Position numbers and translations under genes: made by a program. DNA of 64,000 bases from Psychromonas ossibalaenae ATCC BAA-1528 (GTDB lineage: Bacteria; Pseudomonadota; Gammaproteobacteria; Enterobacterales; Psychromonadaceae): positions 1 to 64,000 of the forward strand of contig NZ_KB906970.1 of NCBI RefSeq assembly GCF_000381745.1, written 5' to 3'. The stretch's first letter is position 1; each line of letters begins with the position of its first letter. A model generated the notes under the pieces. It did no database searches. It was given only the letters and a program-made list of their open reading frames with translations, and was not told where the DNA came from. Below, piece by piece: positions 18,318-26,781 of the stretch.

Positions 18318-19274
18318 TTATTTGCTATTAGTAATGCGTTTTTGGATCGCATCCATTAACTTAGCGCTGATATTCGTACCGTAGGCATTATCTATTTCTT
18401 GAATACAAGTTGGACTGGTAACGTTAATTTCAGTCACTTTATCGCCGATCACATCAAGCCCTACAAAAATAAGTCCTTTTTCTTTTAATTTAGGCCCTAT
18501 GGTATTTGCAATATGCCAGTCACTTGTTGATAAAGGCTGTGCTATACCGCTTCCGCCGGCCGCCAGATTACCGCGTGTTTCTCCTTTAGCTGGAATTCGT
18601 GCTAATGAATAGGGCATTGGCTCTCCGTCAACGATTAAAATACGTTTATCACCGTCTTTAATTTCCGGTATAAATGCCTGTGCCATGCAGTAACGCTGCT
18701 GATGTTCGGTTAATGTTTCAATAATCACGCCGATATTAGCGTCGTTTTCTTTGATGCGGAAAATAGAAGCGCCGCCCATGCCGTCCAGCGGTTTTAAAAT
18801 GACATCTTTATGCTTCGCATGGAAATCACGAATTTTTTGACTGCTGCGGGTTACTAGCGTAGTCGGGGTAAATTCACTGAACCAGGCGGTGAAGAGTTTT
18901 TCATTGGCATCACGTAAACTCTGCGGCTTATTAACAATCAGGCAGCCTTCATCTTCTGCGCGCTCTAACAGGTAAGTTGCGTAGATGTATTCTGTATCAA
19001 AAGGCGGATCTTTACGCATTAAAACAGCATTTAAATCAGAAAGCGGGTGGTCAACAGCTTCTTCAAGCTGGTACCAGTTATCTGCATCACGCTGCAGGGT
19101 TAGTTTTTTACTGCTGGCAAAACAGCGTCCGTTATCTAAATACAGATCCTGCATTTCTAAATAATACAGTTCCCAGCCTCGAGACTGAGCTTCCAGTAAC
19201 ATTGCAAAACTAGAGTCTTTATGAATTTTAATGTCAGAGATTGGATCCATGACGATACCGATTTTAATGGTCAT
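18318..19274 (-). CDS. gshB: Glutathione synthetase
   Basis: An ATP-grasp ligase of 318 aa joining gamma-glutamylcysteine and glycine, the second step of glutathione synthesis. Visible blocks are IGIVMDPI at the N-terminus, VNKPQSLRDANEKLFT, KPLDGMGGASIFR (ATP grasp), GDKRILIVDGEPMPYSLARIP and GLDVIGDKVTEINVTSPTCIQEI. AAAGGAAAG precedes the ATG. In the rsmE-gshB-yqgE-ruvX order. Confidence 0.97.
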   Translation of the reverse strand: MTIKIGIVMDPISDIKIHKDSSFAMLLEAQSRGWELYYLEMQDLYLDNGRCFASSKKLTLQRDADNWYQLEEAVDHPLSDLNAVLMRKDPPFDTEYIYATYLLERAEDEGCLIVNKPQSLRDANEKLFTAWFSEFTPTTLVTRSSQKIRDFHAKHKDVILKPLDGMGGASIFRIKENDANIGVIIETLTEHQQRYCMAQAFIPEIKDGDKRILIVDGEPMPYSLARIPAKGETRGNLAAGGSGIAQPLSTSDWHIANTIGPKLKEKGLIFVGLDVIGDKVTEINVTSPTCIQEIDNAYGTNISAKLMDAIQKRITNSK

Positions 19275-19302
19275 ATTCTTTCCTTTGTGGCGCTATAAAT
19301 AG

Positions 19303-20031
19303 TTATGCAAGATCACCAAAACGACACTGCAGAGCCGTTATTGCTGTGAGTGCGGCGGTTTCAGTACGTAAAATTCGCGGACCTAATAAGGTCTCGGTGA
19401 AATTTAAGGTTTCAGTCAAGGTGATTTCTTCATCTGTTAATCCGCCTTCCGGGCCGATTAATAAACGAATATGACTGATTTCACCCGGTAATGTATTAAT
19501 TGAATATTTTGCGCGGGGATGAAGGGTCAGTTTTGTTGCCTGATCCTGGCTGTTACACCAGACTTGTAAAGGAGTCGCAGTATGAATGGTCGGCACAATA
19601 TTTCGCCCGGATTGTTCACAGGCGGCAATGGCTATTTTCTGCCACTGCTGCAGTTTTTTTTCCATTCGTTCTTTATTGAGTTTTACGCCGCAGCGCTCGC
19701 TTAATAACGGCGTTATTTCATTAACGCCTAACTCCACGGCTTTCTGAATAACAAACTCCATACGGTCACCGCGCGAAATAACCTGTCCTAGATGCAGGTG
19801 CAGCGGGCTTTCGTTACAGGTTTCCTGAAAGGAGGTGATAAGCGCAGTGCAGGAGCGTTTTTGTACCTCTTTTAAGCTTGCTTTGTACTGCCCGCCTAAA
19901 CCGTTAAACAGAATAATTTCAGCACCCGCTTTCAAGCGTAAAACCCGGATATGCTGCGTGGCATCGTCGCCAAGTAATATTTCACTGGATACGGTTAAAG
20001 TTTGTGGATCATAAAATCGAGGGTTGCGCAT
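19303..20031 (-). CDS. rsmE: 16S rRNA m3U1498 methyltransferase
   Basis: A SPOUT-class methyltransferase of 242 aa modifying U1498 of 16S rRNA. The N-terminal PUA-like region (MRNPRFYDPQTL) is followed by the trefoil-knot SAM site with LLIGPEGGLTDEEI and LGPRILRTETAALTAI. EFVIQKAVELGVNEITPL is typical of the family. The ribosome site is weak. First gene of the minus-strand group leading to gshB. Confidence 0.95.
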   Translation of the reverse strand: MRNPRFYDPQTLTVSSEILLGDDATQHIRVLRLKAGAEIILFNGLGGQYKASLKEVQKRSCTALITSFQETCNESPLHLHLGQVISRGDRMEFVIQKAVELGVNEITPLLSERCGVKLNKERMEKKLQQWQKIAIAACEQSGRNIVPTIHTATPLQVWCNSQDQATKLTLHPRAKYSINTLPGEISHIRLLIGPEGGLTDEEITLTETLNFTETLLGPRILRTETAALTAITALQCRFGDLA

Positions 20032-20201
20032 AAGTATTCTATTGCTGTAATGAATAATGGCCTTAAGTATACCGCGAAAACTTTGCAGAACACTATTGCT
20101 TGCTGCTGTTTTCTTGATGACTCACTTTATCAGTGAGTTGATTTCAATTACTGCATAGATATGCGACAATTTATAGTTATTATAGGTTTAGGAATATTAT
20201 T

Positions 20202-21158
20202 ATGTATGATTCGATTTTAAAGAATAAATCCAGTGATCCCAAACAAGGGGTTTATTTTATTGGTACCACACCTCCTAAACAGGATACGGATATTGCGTTA
20301 GTATCCGGAATTGCTGATAAATTACTGAATAGACTGGAGTCGATCGATTATGACGGCCTGATTGTTTATGATATTCAGGATGAAACTTCACGAATTGATA
20401 AACCGCGTCCTTTTCCTTTCAAATATACCCACGACTCGCGTTTATATTCAAAATTACTGCATGATAAATCAACTAAACCGGTGATCACCTATAAAAGTGT
20501 TTCTCAGCGCGACGCTGCTGATTTTTCAAGCTGGTTATCGGATGCGTGGCATCAATATTCGGTGCGCGACATTGTTCTGGTCGGCAGCCCCTCCTCTGAA
20601 GGTGAAATTAAGCTGTCTTTGCCGGATGCTTACCAGGCATTGCGCGATCATAATTTAGATTTTCATCTTGGTGGTGTCACTATCGCTGAACGTCATATCA
20701 GCAAAGGTGATGAGCATTTACGCCTGCGTGCTAAAGAAGTACAGGGCTGTGAGTTTTTTATCTCTCAAGCTGTTTATAACGCGCAGGCAACGATTGATCT
20801 GCTGACTCGTTATGCGTTGGAATGTAAAAGTGAAGGGGTTAAACCTAAACGTGTTGTACTGACTTTTTCTCCTTGTGGTAGTGCCAAAACCCTGGAGTTT
20901 ATTGAATGGCTGGGTATATCGGTACCTGAGGCGACAAGTTTACGTATTTTACAGTCAGAAAACCCGCTTAAAGAGTCGCTGCTGATCAGTCGTAATAATT
21001 TTGAACAGATTCTGCAGGCCTGCCTGCCGTTAGATATTCCTTTTGGATTAAATATCGAAAGTTTAACCAACCGCAAAGAAGAGATTGACGCTGCTATATT
21101 ATTATTCAAATTATTAAAAGCGACCTTAGATCTTAAATTAGCTGAATCACAGCTGTAA
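20202..21158 (+). CDS. Methylenetetrahydrofolate reductase-like protein (divergent)
   Basis: A 318-aa protein predicted to be a TIM barrel related to the FAD-dependent methylenetetrahydrofolate reductase family. Supporting blocks are FHLGGVTIAERH..KGDEHLRLRAKEVQGCEFFISQAVYNAQ and VLTFSPCGS, resembling the MTHFR core where GCxFFxxQxxY helps bind folate. The MetF N-terminal EFFPP signature is replaced by YFIGTTPPKQ, so it is not an ordinary MetF. AGGAA precedes the ATG. It is not adjacent to methionine genes; it may use another pterin or act in one-carbon metabolism. Confidence 0.55.
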   Translation: MYDSILKNKSSDPKQGVYFIGTTPPKQDTDIALVSGIADKLLNRLESIDYDGLIVYDIQDETSRIDKPRPFPFKYTHDSRLYSKLLHDKSTKPVITYKSVSQRDAADFSSWLSDAWHQYSVRDIVLVGSPSSEGEIKLSLPDAYQALRDHNLDFHLGGVTIAERHISKGDEHLRLRAKEVQGCEFFISQAVYNAQATIDLLTRYALECKSEGVKPKRVVLTFSPCGSAKTLEFIEWLGISVPEATSLRILQSENPLKESLLISRNNFEQILQACLPLDIPFGLNIESLTNRKEEIDAAILLFKLLKATLDLKLAESQL

Positions 21159-21189
21159 GGTATGCACCAGTTGTACTAAAGGCAGGTAA

Positions 21190-21966
21190 ATGGAATTAAG
21201 CAAAGAACAACAAACTGAATTAACACGAATAGCTGTAAAAGCCGGGCAGATTCTGCATCAGCACGGAGCTGAAAGCCGTTTAGTTGAGCAGACGACACAA
21301 CGACTTGGTACTGCACTTGGAGCACAAAGTATCGAGCTGTCGGTCAGTTCTGATTCTATTGTTATTACCAGCTTATTTAACGGCAACTGTATAACGACTA
21401 CCCGCCGTTGTTATGACCGCGGCATTAATATGCAGATGGTCTGTGAGGTGCAGCGGCTTTGTGTGATGGCTGAAAAGCAGCTAATGGATGCTGGACAGGT
21501 AAAAGAACGTTTACAGCGTTTAAAGCCGATGAAATACAACCGCTGGTTAGTGGTATTGATGATCGGTTTTTCATGTGCCAGTTTCAGTCACTTTTTTGGT
21601 GGAGATCTGCCGGTGTATATCACCACCTTTTTTGCCTCTGCCGGTGCAATGATTTTGCGTCAGGAACTTGCCCACCGCCATCATAATCCTTTTGTTAATT
21701 TTGCATCAGCCGCTTTTGTCGCCACTTCCATTTCCAGCCTTGGAGTGATATATGACTTTGGTGAAGAACCGCAGATTGCGATGGCTGCCTGTGTATTATT
21801 ATTAGTACCGGGTTTCCCGTTGATTAATGCAGTATCCGATATGCTTAAAGGGCATATCAGTACAGGCATTGCGCGCTGGGTATTTGCAACATTATTAAGT
21901 ATTAGTGTGGCGATTGGTATCGTTGCATCGATGACATTGACCGGTGTTGTCGGGTGGATAAATTAA
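21190..21966 (+). CDS. yjjP: Threonine/serine exporter family, YjjP subunit
   Basis: An inner-membrane protein of 258 aa related to ThrE (DUF1212). In E. coli YjjP works with YjjB in succinate export. The cytoplasmic N-terminal domain contains HGAESRLVEQTTQRLG and DRGINMQMV. About five membrane segments follow from residue 118, including LLVPGFPLINAVSDMLKGH. The partner yjjB follows after a short gap, making a two-gene unit. Confidence 0.93.
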   Translation: MELSKEQQTELTRIAVKAGQILHQHGAESRLVEQTTQRLGTALGAQSIELSVSSDSIVITSLFNGNCITTTRRCYDRGINMQMVCEVQRLCVMAEKQLMDAGQVKERLQRLKPMKYNRWLVVLMIGFSCASFSHFFGGDLPVYITTFFASAGAMILRQELAHRHHNPFVNFASAAFVATSISSLGVIYDFGEEPQIAMAACVLLLVPGFPLINAVSDMLKGHISTGIARWVFATLLSISVAIGIVASMTLTGVVGWIN

Positions 21967-22023
21967 TGAAACGATTACAAATGATTAACAGCAGCTTTGA
22001 GCAGGTCAGAGGGAGTTTTTGAA

Positions 22024-22488
22024 ATGGAGTTGTTAAAACTATTAGTCATTGATGCCTGGTTTGCCTGGATCCCGGCAGTTGGTTTTGCCATGGTATTTAA
22101 TGTACCTAAGAAGATGCTGATCTACTGCGCGGTCGGCGGGGCATTTGCACACAGTCTTCGTTACCTGCTGATGCACTTTGGGATTCCTATTGAGTGGGCT
22201 ACATTAGCCGCCTCAAGCAGTATGGGGTTTGTTGGATTATACTGGTCACGTAAGCACCTTATTCCGCGCCCGGTTTTTACTGTCGCATCAATTATTCCCA
22301 TGATTCCAGGAAGTTATGCGTTTACCACCATTATCGGTATTGTTGAATTAAATTCCGGCGGATACAGCCTGGAACTGATGCAGGTTATTGTTGAAAATGG
22401 TCTGCGTACGCTGTTTATTCTTGGGGCTCTTAGTTTTGGTTTAGCGCTGCCGTCGATATTAATTTATCGAGGCCGGCCGATTGTTTGA
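22024..22488 (+). CDS. yjjB: Threonine/serine exporter family, YjjB subunit
   Basis: A 154-aa membrane protein (DUF3815) forming the split partner of YjjP. Conserved stretches are IPAVGFAMVFNVPKKML, IEWATLAASSSMGF and VFTVASIIPMIPGSYAFTTI, across four to five membrane segments. The start is ATG 22024, with AGGGAG eight bases before; an upstream in-frame TTG at 21997 is less likely. It corresponds to E. coli yjjB in order and size. Confidence 0.93.
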   Translation: MELLKLLVIDAWFAWIPAVGFAMVFNVPKKMLIYCAVGGAFAHSLRYLLMHFGIPIEWATLAASSSMGFVGLYWSRKHLIPRPVFTVASIIPMIPGSYAFTTIIGIVELNSGGYSLELMQVIVENGLRTLFILGALSFGLALPSILIYRGRPIV

Positions 22489-22601
22489 GTTGAAAAAACT
22501 ACGATAAGAATATAGAAAACTAAATTTTTTTTCTTTTACCGTTTAGCATGGTATTCGTGTAAGCTTCGCGCTGTTAATTATTTCTAAATATAGGTTTCAT
22601 A

Positions 22602-22937
22602 ATGTCAGATAAATTTTTCTTTAAAGGCAAGAAAGAGAAAAAACCCAAACACTCAAGTTATGGTTTTAATACAAAACGTGCTGTAAAAGCCGGAACAGAA
22701 GAGTCTCCACTGACATTAACAGTAAGCAGTGAAGCTAGAAAAACTGAAATCGAATTAATTCTGCAGGAAAATGCACTGTTTGCAGATATTAAAGTAGATG
22801 CAGACAGCGAAGAGAATATTGTAGAGCTTGAAGGTTTTTTAAATAAACCTAAAACGATGACCTTTGATAAACTACCTAAGCGTAATGATCCGTGCAGCTG
22901 TGGAAGTGGTAAAAAATTCAAGAAGTGCTGTGGTTAA
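22602..22937 (+). CDS. SEC-C metal-binding motif protein (PBPRA1643 family)
   Basis: A basic 111-aa protein. The C-terminus PCSCGSGKKFKKCCG is a SEC-C zinc-binding motif (C-x-C-x8-C-C) as at the end of SecA. The rest resembles the small SWIM/SEC-C family found in marine gammaproteobacteria. The N-terminus MSDKFFFKGKKEKK is lysine-rich. The function is unknown; the motif suggests ribosome or SecB-type contact. Monocistronic, followed by a repeat-built terminator region. Confidence 0.8.
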   Translation: MSDKFFFKGKKEKKPKHSSYGFNTKRAVKAGTEESPLTLTVSSEARKTEIELILQENALFADIKVDADSEENIVELEGFLNKPKTMTFDKLPKRNDPCSCGSGKKFKKCCG

Positions 22938-22943
22938 TTACTG

Positions 22944-23105
22944 ACGTTTATAGTTATTGCTAAAGTCGTTAATTATCAACGTTTCAGTTTTTAACTATTG
23001 CTAAAGCCGTTAATTATTAACGTTTTTATTTTATGCTCTTTGTTAAAGCCGTTGATTATCAACGTTTCTATTTTATGCTCTTTGTTAAAGCCGTTGATTT
23101 ATTAA
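22944..23105 (+). repeat. Four tandem imperfect repeats (36-43 bp)
   Basis: Four units of the form CGTTT..TATT..GCT..TGTTAAAGCCGTTGATTATCAA run head to tail. The third and fourth units are almost identical, the first two more diverged. The last unit ends in AACGGCTTTTTT, making the terminator. The array therefore looks like serial duplication of the ascending arm of a terminator. Confidence 0.8.
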
Positions 23106-23115
23106 CGGCTTTTTT
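23087..23115 (+). terminator. Terminator closing the tandem repeat
   Basis: AAAGCCGTT (23087-23095) pairs with AACGGCTTT (23104-23112), followed by T-run. It ends the SEC-C gene transcript and faces the minus-strand GDCCVxC gene; the A-run on the left suggests bidirectional use. Confidence 0.85.
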
Positions 23116-23122
23116 GTGTCGG

Positions 23123-23338
23123 TTATTTCCGGCAGCAGGGCTTGTGCAGCTGTATTGGAGGGCATTTTACACTTCCATAGGAGCAGAATACACAGCAGTC
23201 TCCCGCTTTGGGTTTTAATAGTTTTTTACAGCCGCTGCATTGATAAAAATATAGGCAGGCATCGACCGGCATTATTTCACTTTTTTGAAAACCGCAAAAA
23301 GGGCAGGTAAGTATACTTTGTAAAATAACTTCACCGAT
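23123..23338 (-). CDS. Small GDCCVxC-type cysteine-rich protein, non-canonical start
   Basis: A minus-strand frame of about 71 residues encodes two zinc-ribbon-like pairs and the family signature: TCPFCGFQKSEIMP, DACLYFYQCSGCKKLLKP, KAGDCCVFCSYGSVKCPP. This matches small bacterial proteins known as GDCCVxC-domain (seleno)proteins; here all positions are Cys. The frame upstream to the preceding TGA contains no ATG, GTG or TTG. The best candidate is ATC at 23338-23336, six bases after GGGAGG. A GTG with good spacing at 23332 is in the wrong frame. Either an AUC start or a recent frameshift is implied. It lies 33 bp after the membrane-protein gene. Confidence 0.72.
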   Translation of the reverse strand: MGEVILQSILTCPFCGFQKSEIMPVDACLYFYQCSGCKKLLKPKAGDCCVFCSYGSVKCPPIQLHKPCCRK

Positions 23339-23370
23339 AAGTCTCCTCCCTTTTATTTTTAAATTAAGAA

Positions 23371-23784
23371 TTACTCTGCATCATTAAGTGATTTTAAACT
23401 GCGCAGAAACAGCCCCAGTCCACCTACAGCAAGTACTAATATGGTAATCAAATCAAAAGCGCTCATGGTTCTGAAGTTAAACTGGATTGACGAAATTACG
23501 CCGAATATTAAAGCGGTTATTGAACCTAGACTTAATAACCAGCCGATAATATTTCTGCTGTTATAAAAAATTAAACCGATACCGAATATAAATGGAATCA
23601 TTACCATACCACTGGTAATGCCAAAATGGCCGCCGGCAGCTGAAAACCCATATAAACGGGTGCTTAATGCAAAGTTTGATGTAACCGAAATCGCATTGAG
23701 CAAAAGATAAAAACCACCGCTCATCATGATTAAACCGATGAAAAATGTACCAATACCGCCAGATGTGCCACCTGCACCTTTCAT
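23371..23784 (-). CDS. Small four-helix membrane protein, unknown function
   Basis: A 137-aa hydrophobic protein with a glycine-rich N-terminus (MKGAGGTSGGIG) and four likely membrane segments: TFFIGLIMMSGGFYLLL, MVMIPFIFGIGLIFY, IIGWLLSLGSITALIFGVI and LITILVLAVGGLGLFL. I do not recognise a named family. It lies 15 bp after the DUF2333 gene on the same strand, so the two are probably cotranscribed and possibly act together at the inner membrane. Confidence 0.8.
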   Translation of the reverse strand: MKGAGGTSGGIGTFFIGLIMMSGGFYLLLNAISVTSNFALSTRLYGFSAAGGHFGITSGMVMIPFIFGIGLIFYNSRNIIGWLLSLGSITALIFGVISSIQFNFRTMSAFDLITILVLAVGGLGLFLRSLKSLNDAE

Positions 23785-23799
23785 ATAATATCCTTATAT

Positions 23800-24789
23800 T
23801 TAACCTTGTTCTAATAATGCGCGCAGATCAATAAGTGCCGCATTCGCCCGAGAAACATAATTTGCCATAACTAATGAGTGATTTGCAACAAGACCAAAAC
23901 CGCTGCCGTTTAAAATAATCGGGCTCCAGACGGTATCCTGAGTTGACTCTAAATCTCGGATTATCTGTTTCAGGCTCACTTGCGCATTTTTCTTTTCTAA
24001 TACATCTTCAAAGTCTATCTCTATTGCTTTTAAAAAATGCAAAAGTGCCCAGGTTGAACCGCGGCTCTCATAAAATACATCATCAATTTTAAACCATGGC
24101 GTTTTTACTGAAACCTGCTCATCACTCTGAGTAGATTGTTTCGCAGTCGGGTCTCCAGCTAAAGTAGTATCGTAACGATCATGTCCTACGCTGGCGCTTA
24201 AATTATGAGAAATTGCACCTAAACGTTTTTCAACTTCCCGCAGCCAGCCGCTTAAATTATCTGCACGAGTATAAAACTGTGCATCCTTTTGATCTTTGGA
24301 GGCTAGTCTGCTGCGGTATCGCTTTAAAGCAGTCACTGCGTCTTTATATTCCCCTTCAGCACTTGGAAATGCCCAGTTTTTGTGAGAAATGTTAACCTTG
24401 CTTTGCGCAACTGCTAAATCTTTATCACCACTTGACTGCGACTGGGAGCGGCTGAAGTCTAGGCGCATTACTAAGGTTAAGTCCCTTACCTGTTCTAGCA
24501 CACCGTATTCAAAAGCCGGCATATTATCCATCAGCAGCGAAGGGAGGGTGACATCATTGGCTAAAAATCCTCCTGGTTTATCCGTTAACCAGCTGGTGAT
24601 GTCGATCAGCGTTGTGGTTGTTGTATAACCGGCAACAATCTCATGATTATTGATTTTTGCCTGCTCGAGGACCTTAGCTTTTACATCATAGGTTGACGGC
24701 ATCCATCCCCACCATAAGGAGATGAGCCATAATAATAGTGAGATAACCGCTAAGCCGCTGAGAATCCCTTTTTTTAGTGAAACTGTCAT
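23800..24789 (-). CDS. DUF2333 family protein
   Basis: A 329-aa protein with one N-terminal membrane anchor (about residues 10-30, LSGLAVISLLLWLISLWWGW) and a large domain matching the DUF2333 family: TDKPGGFLANDVTLPSLLMDNMP, FEYGVLEQVRDL, and a C-terminal NGSGFGLVANHSLVMANYVSRANAA. It probably faces the periplasm. No catalytic residues are known. AGGAAT precedes the ATG. First gene of a three-gene minus-strand group with the membrane protein and the GDCCVxC gene. Confidence 0.82.
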   Translation of the reverse strand: MTVSLKKGILSGLAVISLLLWLISLWWGWMPSTYDVKAKVLEQAKINNHEIVAGYTTTTTLIDITSWLTDKPGGFLANDVTLPSLLMDNMPAFEYGVLEQVRDLTLVMRLDFSRSQSQSSGDKDLAVAQSKVNISHKNWAFPSAEGEYKDAVTALKRYRSRLASKDQKDAQFYTRADNLSGWLREVEKRLGAISHNLSASVGHDRYDTTLAGDPTAKQSTQSDEQVSVKTPWFKIDDVFYESRGSTWALLHFLKAIEIDFEDVLEKKNAQVSLKQIIRDLESTQDTVWSPIILNGSGFGLVANHSLVMANYVSRANAALIDLRALLEQG

Positions 24790-24891
24790 ACATAATTCCT
24801 ATTATTTGCTGTCTGCTGATACAGATAAAATAAAGATTTAATCATCATAACAAATGCTAAATATTTAATGCTAAATATTCTCAATATAAAC

Positions 24892-24919
24892 AAGATTATC
24901 TGAGTATTATGATAATCTT
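24892..24919. promoter_or_regulatory. Inverted repeat in the DUF2333-folA divergent promoter region
   Basis: AAGATTATC and GATAATCTT form a perfect 9-bp inverted repeat with a 10-base spacer, 30 bp before folA. A direct repeat TGCTAAATATT occurs twice at 24854-24880. Both are candidate regulator sites; no known consensus was recognised. Confidence 0.4.
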
Positions 24920-24948
24920 GGCTGATAATATAAAGAATAAGGGTCAAT

Positions 24949-25437
24949 ATGAAAGTTTCAATGATTGCCGCTATGGCTGAAGATAGAGTTATCGGCTTAG
25001 ATAATAAAATGCCCTGGCATTTACCGGCTGATTTACAGTTTTTTAAACGTGTGACGTTAGGCAAACCCGTTATTATGGGACGTAAAACCTATCAGTCAAT
25101 TGGTCGTCCGCTTCCCGGCAGAAAAAATATTGTTTTAACGCGCGATAAAAACCTTGAGATACAAGGTGTCAGCTGTGTGCAGACTGTTGAACAGGCGCTT
25201 GACCTGGTACAAGGTGTTGAGGAAGTGATGGTCATCGGCGGCGCCACGATATATCAGCAGTTTTTAAACAGGGCAACACGCTTATACCTGACATTTATTG
25301 ATTTTAAAACTCAAGGTGATACACAGTTTCCTGATTATCAGGCAGCAGCTGACTGGTCTGAAAGTGATCGTGAAGCCCATCTTGCGGATCAAAAAAATGT
25401 TTATAACTATCAATTTGTCACATTAGAAAGGGTTTAA
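24949..25437 (+). CDS. folA: Dihydrofolate reductase
   Basis: DHFR of 162 aa reducing dihydrofolate to tetrahydrofolate with NADPH. MSMIAAMAEDRVIGLDNKMPWHLP-type N-terminus with the Met20 loop, the catalytic acid in LPADLQFFKR, the NADPH motif GRKTYQSIGRPLPGRKNIVLTR, and VMVIGGATIYQQFL are all in place. Single gene, divergent from the DUF2333 gene. Confidence 0.97.
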   Translation: MKVSMIAAMAEDRVIGLDNKMPWHLPADLQFFKRVTLGKPVIMGRKTYQSIGRPLPGRKNIVLTRDKNLEIQGVSCVQTVEQALDLVQGVEEVMVIGGATIYQQFLNRATRLYLTFIDFKTQGDTQFPDYQAAADWSESDREAHLADQKNVYNYQFVTLERV

Positions 25438-25481
25438 TAGCTTGTATTTAATTATCTGATTTTATTTTAAGAGAGGGCGTA

Positions 25482-26750
25482 GTGGTAAAAAAAACAATAA
25501 AATATATCCTGGTGGTGGAAGACAGCAAGATGTTCACCCGTATTTTAAAACGCAGCATCGAATCAGTTAAACAATTTAAAGTTATCTCAGTCGAAAATTT
25601 TGCTGAGTTGAAAGTTTTATTAGCTGAAAAAAAACATTCGTTTTTTGCGGCGCTGCTGGACGTCAATTTACCCGATGCGCCGAACGGCGAGGTTATCGAT
25701 TATGTTGTACAGTTTGATATTCCGTCTATCATTTTTACCGGTAAGCTGAATGAACGTTTCCGTAATAAAATTTACACTCGGGGCATTGTTGATTACGTAT
25801 TAAAAGAGGGGCGTAGCAATGTTGACTATGTTGTTTCATTATTAAATCAGCTGGAGCGTAATAGAAAACTTGAAGTGCTGGTGGTTGATGACTCTAAAAG
25901 TGTGCGCACCTATATTAGAAAACTGCTGTTGATTTATCAGTTTCAGGTTCAGGAAGCACAGGACGGCCCTGAGGCTTTAAAGATATTAAAAGAAAACAGT
26001 AATATCAGCTTAGTGTTAACGGATTTTAATATGCCCAAGATGGATGGTCTGGAGCTGACTAAAGAGATCCGCAGTATCTACAGCAGTCAGGAGATGGCCG
26101 TTATCGGTATGTCGACTTTTGGTAACAACCAGCTATCAGCGCGTTTCCTTAAATTGGGGGGCAGCGACTTCCTTACTAAACCATTTCTAGAAGAAGAATT
26201 TTTCTGTCGAATTAATCAGAATATGGAACTGCTTGAACATATTCGCGAATTAAAATATTTAGCTTCCAGAGACCATCTAACCGGTCTTTTTAATCGCCGT
26301 CATTTTTTTGAGGACGGCAACCGTTTATTTGAGCAGCAGAAAAAGAAACAGTCGACTATGGCAGTTGCATTATTAGATATTGATTTCTTTAAGAAAGTTA
26401 ACGATAACTATGGTCATGATGCCGGTGATGCTGTTTTGCAGCAGCTTGGAAAAGTTTTACAGGAAGAGTTTAGCGGAAAAGATATCGCAGCTAGATTCGG
26501 CGGAGAAGAATTCTGCTTTTTACTCTGTGATAAAACATCAGAACAAGCACTGCTTGAGCTGCAGAGGTTAGCCGCACGCATTGCGGATCTGACTTTTGTT
26601 TTAGAAGACGACTTTGAGTTTAAAGTAACGGTAAGTATCGGTGTCTTCAGCGGCCGCGAAGGTAGTCTGCAGTCATCGTTAAGTCGGGCGGATAAAGCTT
26701 TATATCAGGCAAAAGAAAACGGCCGTAACCAGGTGATATTAGCTGAGTAA
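25482..26750 (+). CDS. Dual-receiver diguanylate cyclase (REC-REC-GGDEF)
   Basis: A 422-aa cytoplasmic response regulator. The first receiver (about 8-125) has D60 in LLDVNLPD. The second (about 130-250) has D181 in LTDFNMPKMDG and the switch lysine in LTKPF. A GGDEF domain occupies about 260-422 with RDHLTGLFNRRHF and the active-site ARFGGEEF near residue 340, so c-di-GMP synthesis is expected. I see no RxxD inhibitory site immediately before GGEEF. The start is GTG 25482 with GAGAGGG upstream. No histidine kinase adjoins it. Confidence 0.92.
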   Translation: MVKKTIKYILVVEDSKMFTRILKRSIESVKQFKVISVENFAELKVLLAEKKHSFFAALLDVNLPDAPNGEVIDYVVQFDIPSIIFTGKLNERFRNKIYTRGIVDYVLKEGRSNVDYVVSLLNQLERNRKLEVLVVDDSKSVRTYIRKLLLIYQFQVQEAQDGPEALKILKENSNISLVLTDFNMPKMDGLELTKEIRSIYSSQEMAVIGMSTFGNNQLSARFLKLGGSDFLTKPFLEEEFFCRINQNMELLEHIRELKYLASRDHLTGLFNRRHFFEDGNRLFEQQKKKQSTMAVALLDIDFFKKVNDNYGHDAGDAVLQQLGKVLQEEFSGKDIAARFGGEEFCFLLCDKTSEQALLELQRLAARIADLTFVLEDDFEFKVTVSIGVFSGREGSLQSSLSRADKALYQAKENGRNQVILAE

Positions 26751-26781
26751 TAACCTTCTGTTAAATGGAAGGTTATTACTC
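26745..26781. terminator. Shared 14-bp hairpin spanning both convergent stop codons
   Basis: GAGTAATAACCTTC and GAAGGTTATTACTC form a perfect inverted repeat with a 9-base loop. It contains the TAA of the GGDEF gene and, on the other strand, the TAA of apaH. It lacks a long T-run. Confidence 0.7.

Noticed and set aside
22944-23105. CRISPR-like array
   Set aside because: Repeat units are directly adjacent without unique spacers, and there are no cas genes.
23033-23310. Plus-strand frames of about 60 codons between the SEC-C gene and 23370
   Set aside because: One lies in the tandem repeats and the other is antisense to the GDCCVxC gene, which has a recognisable product.
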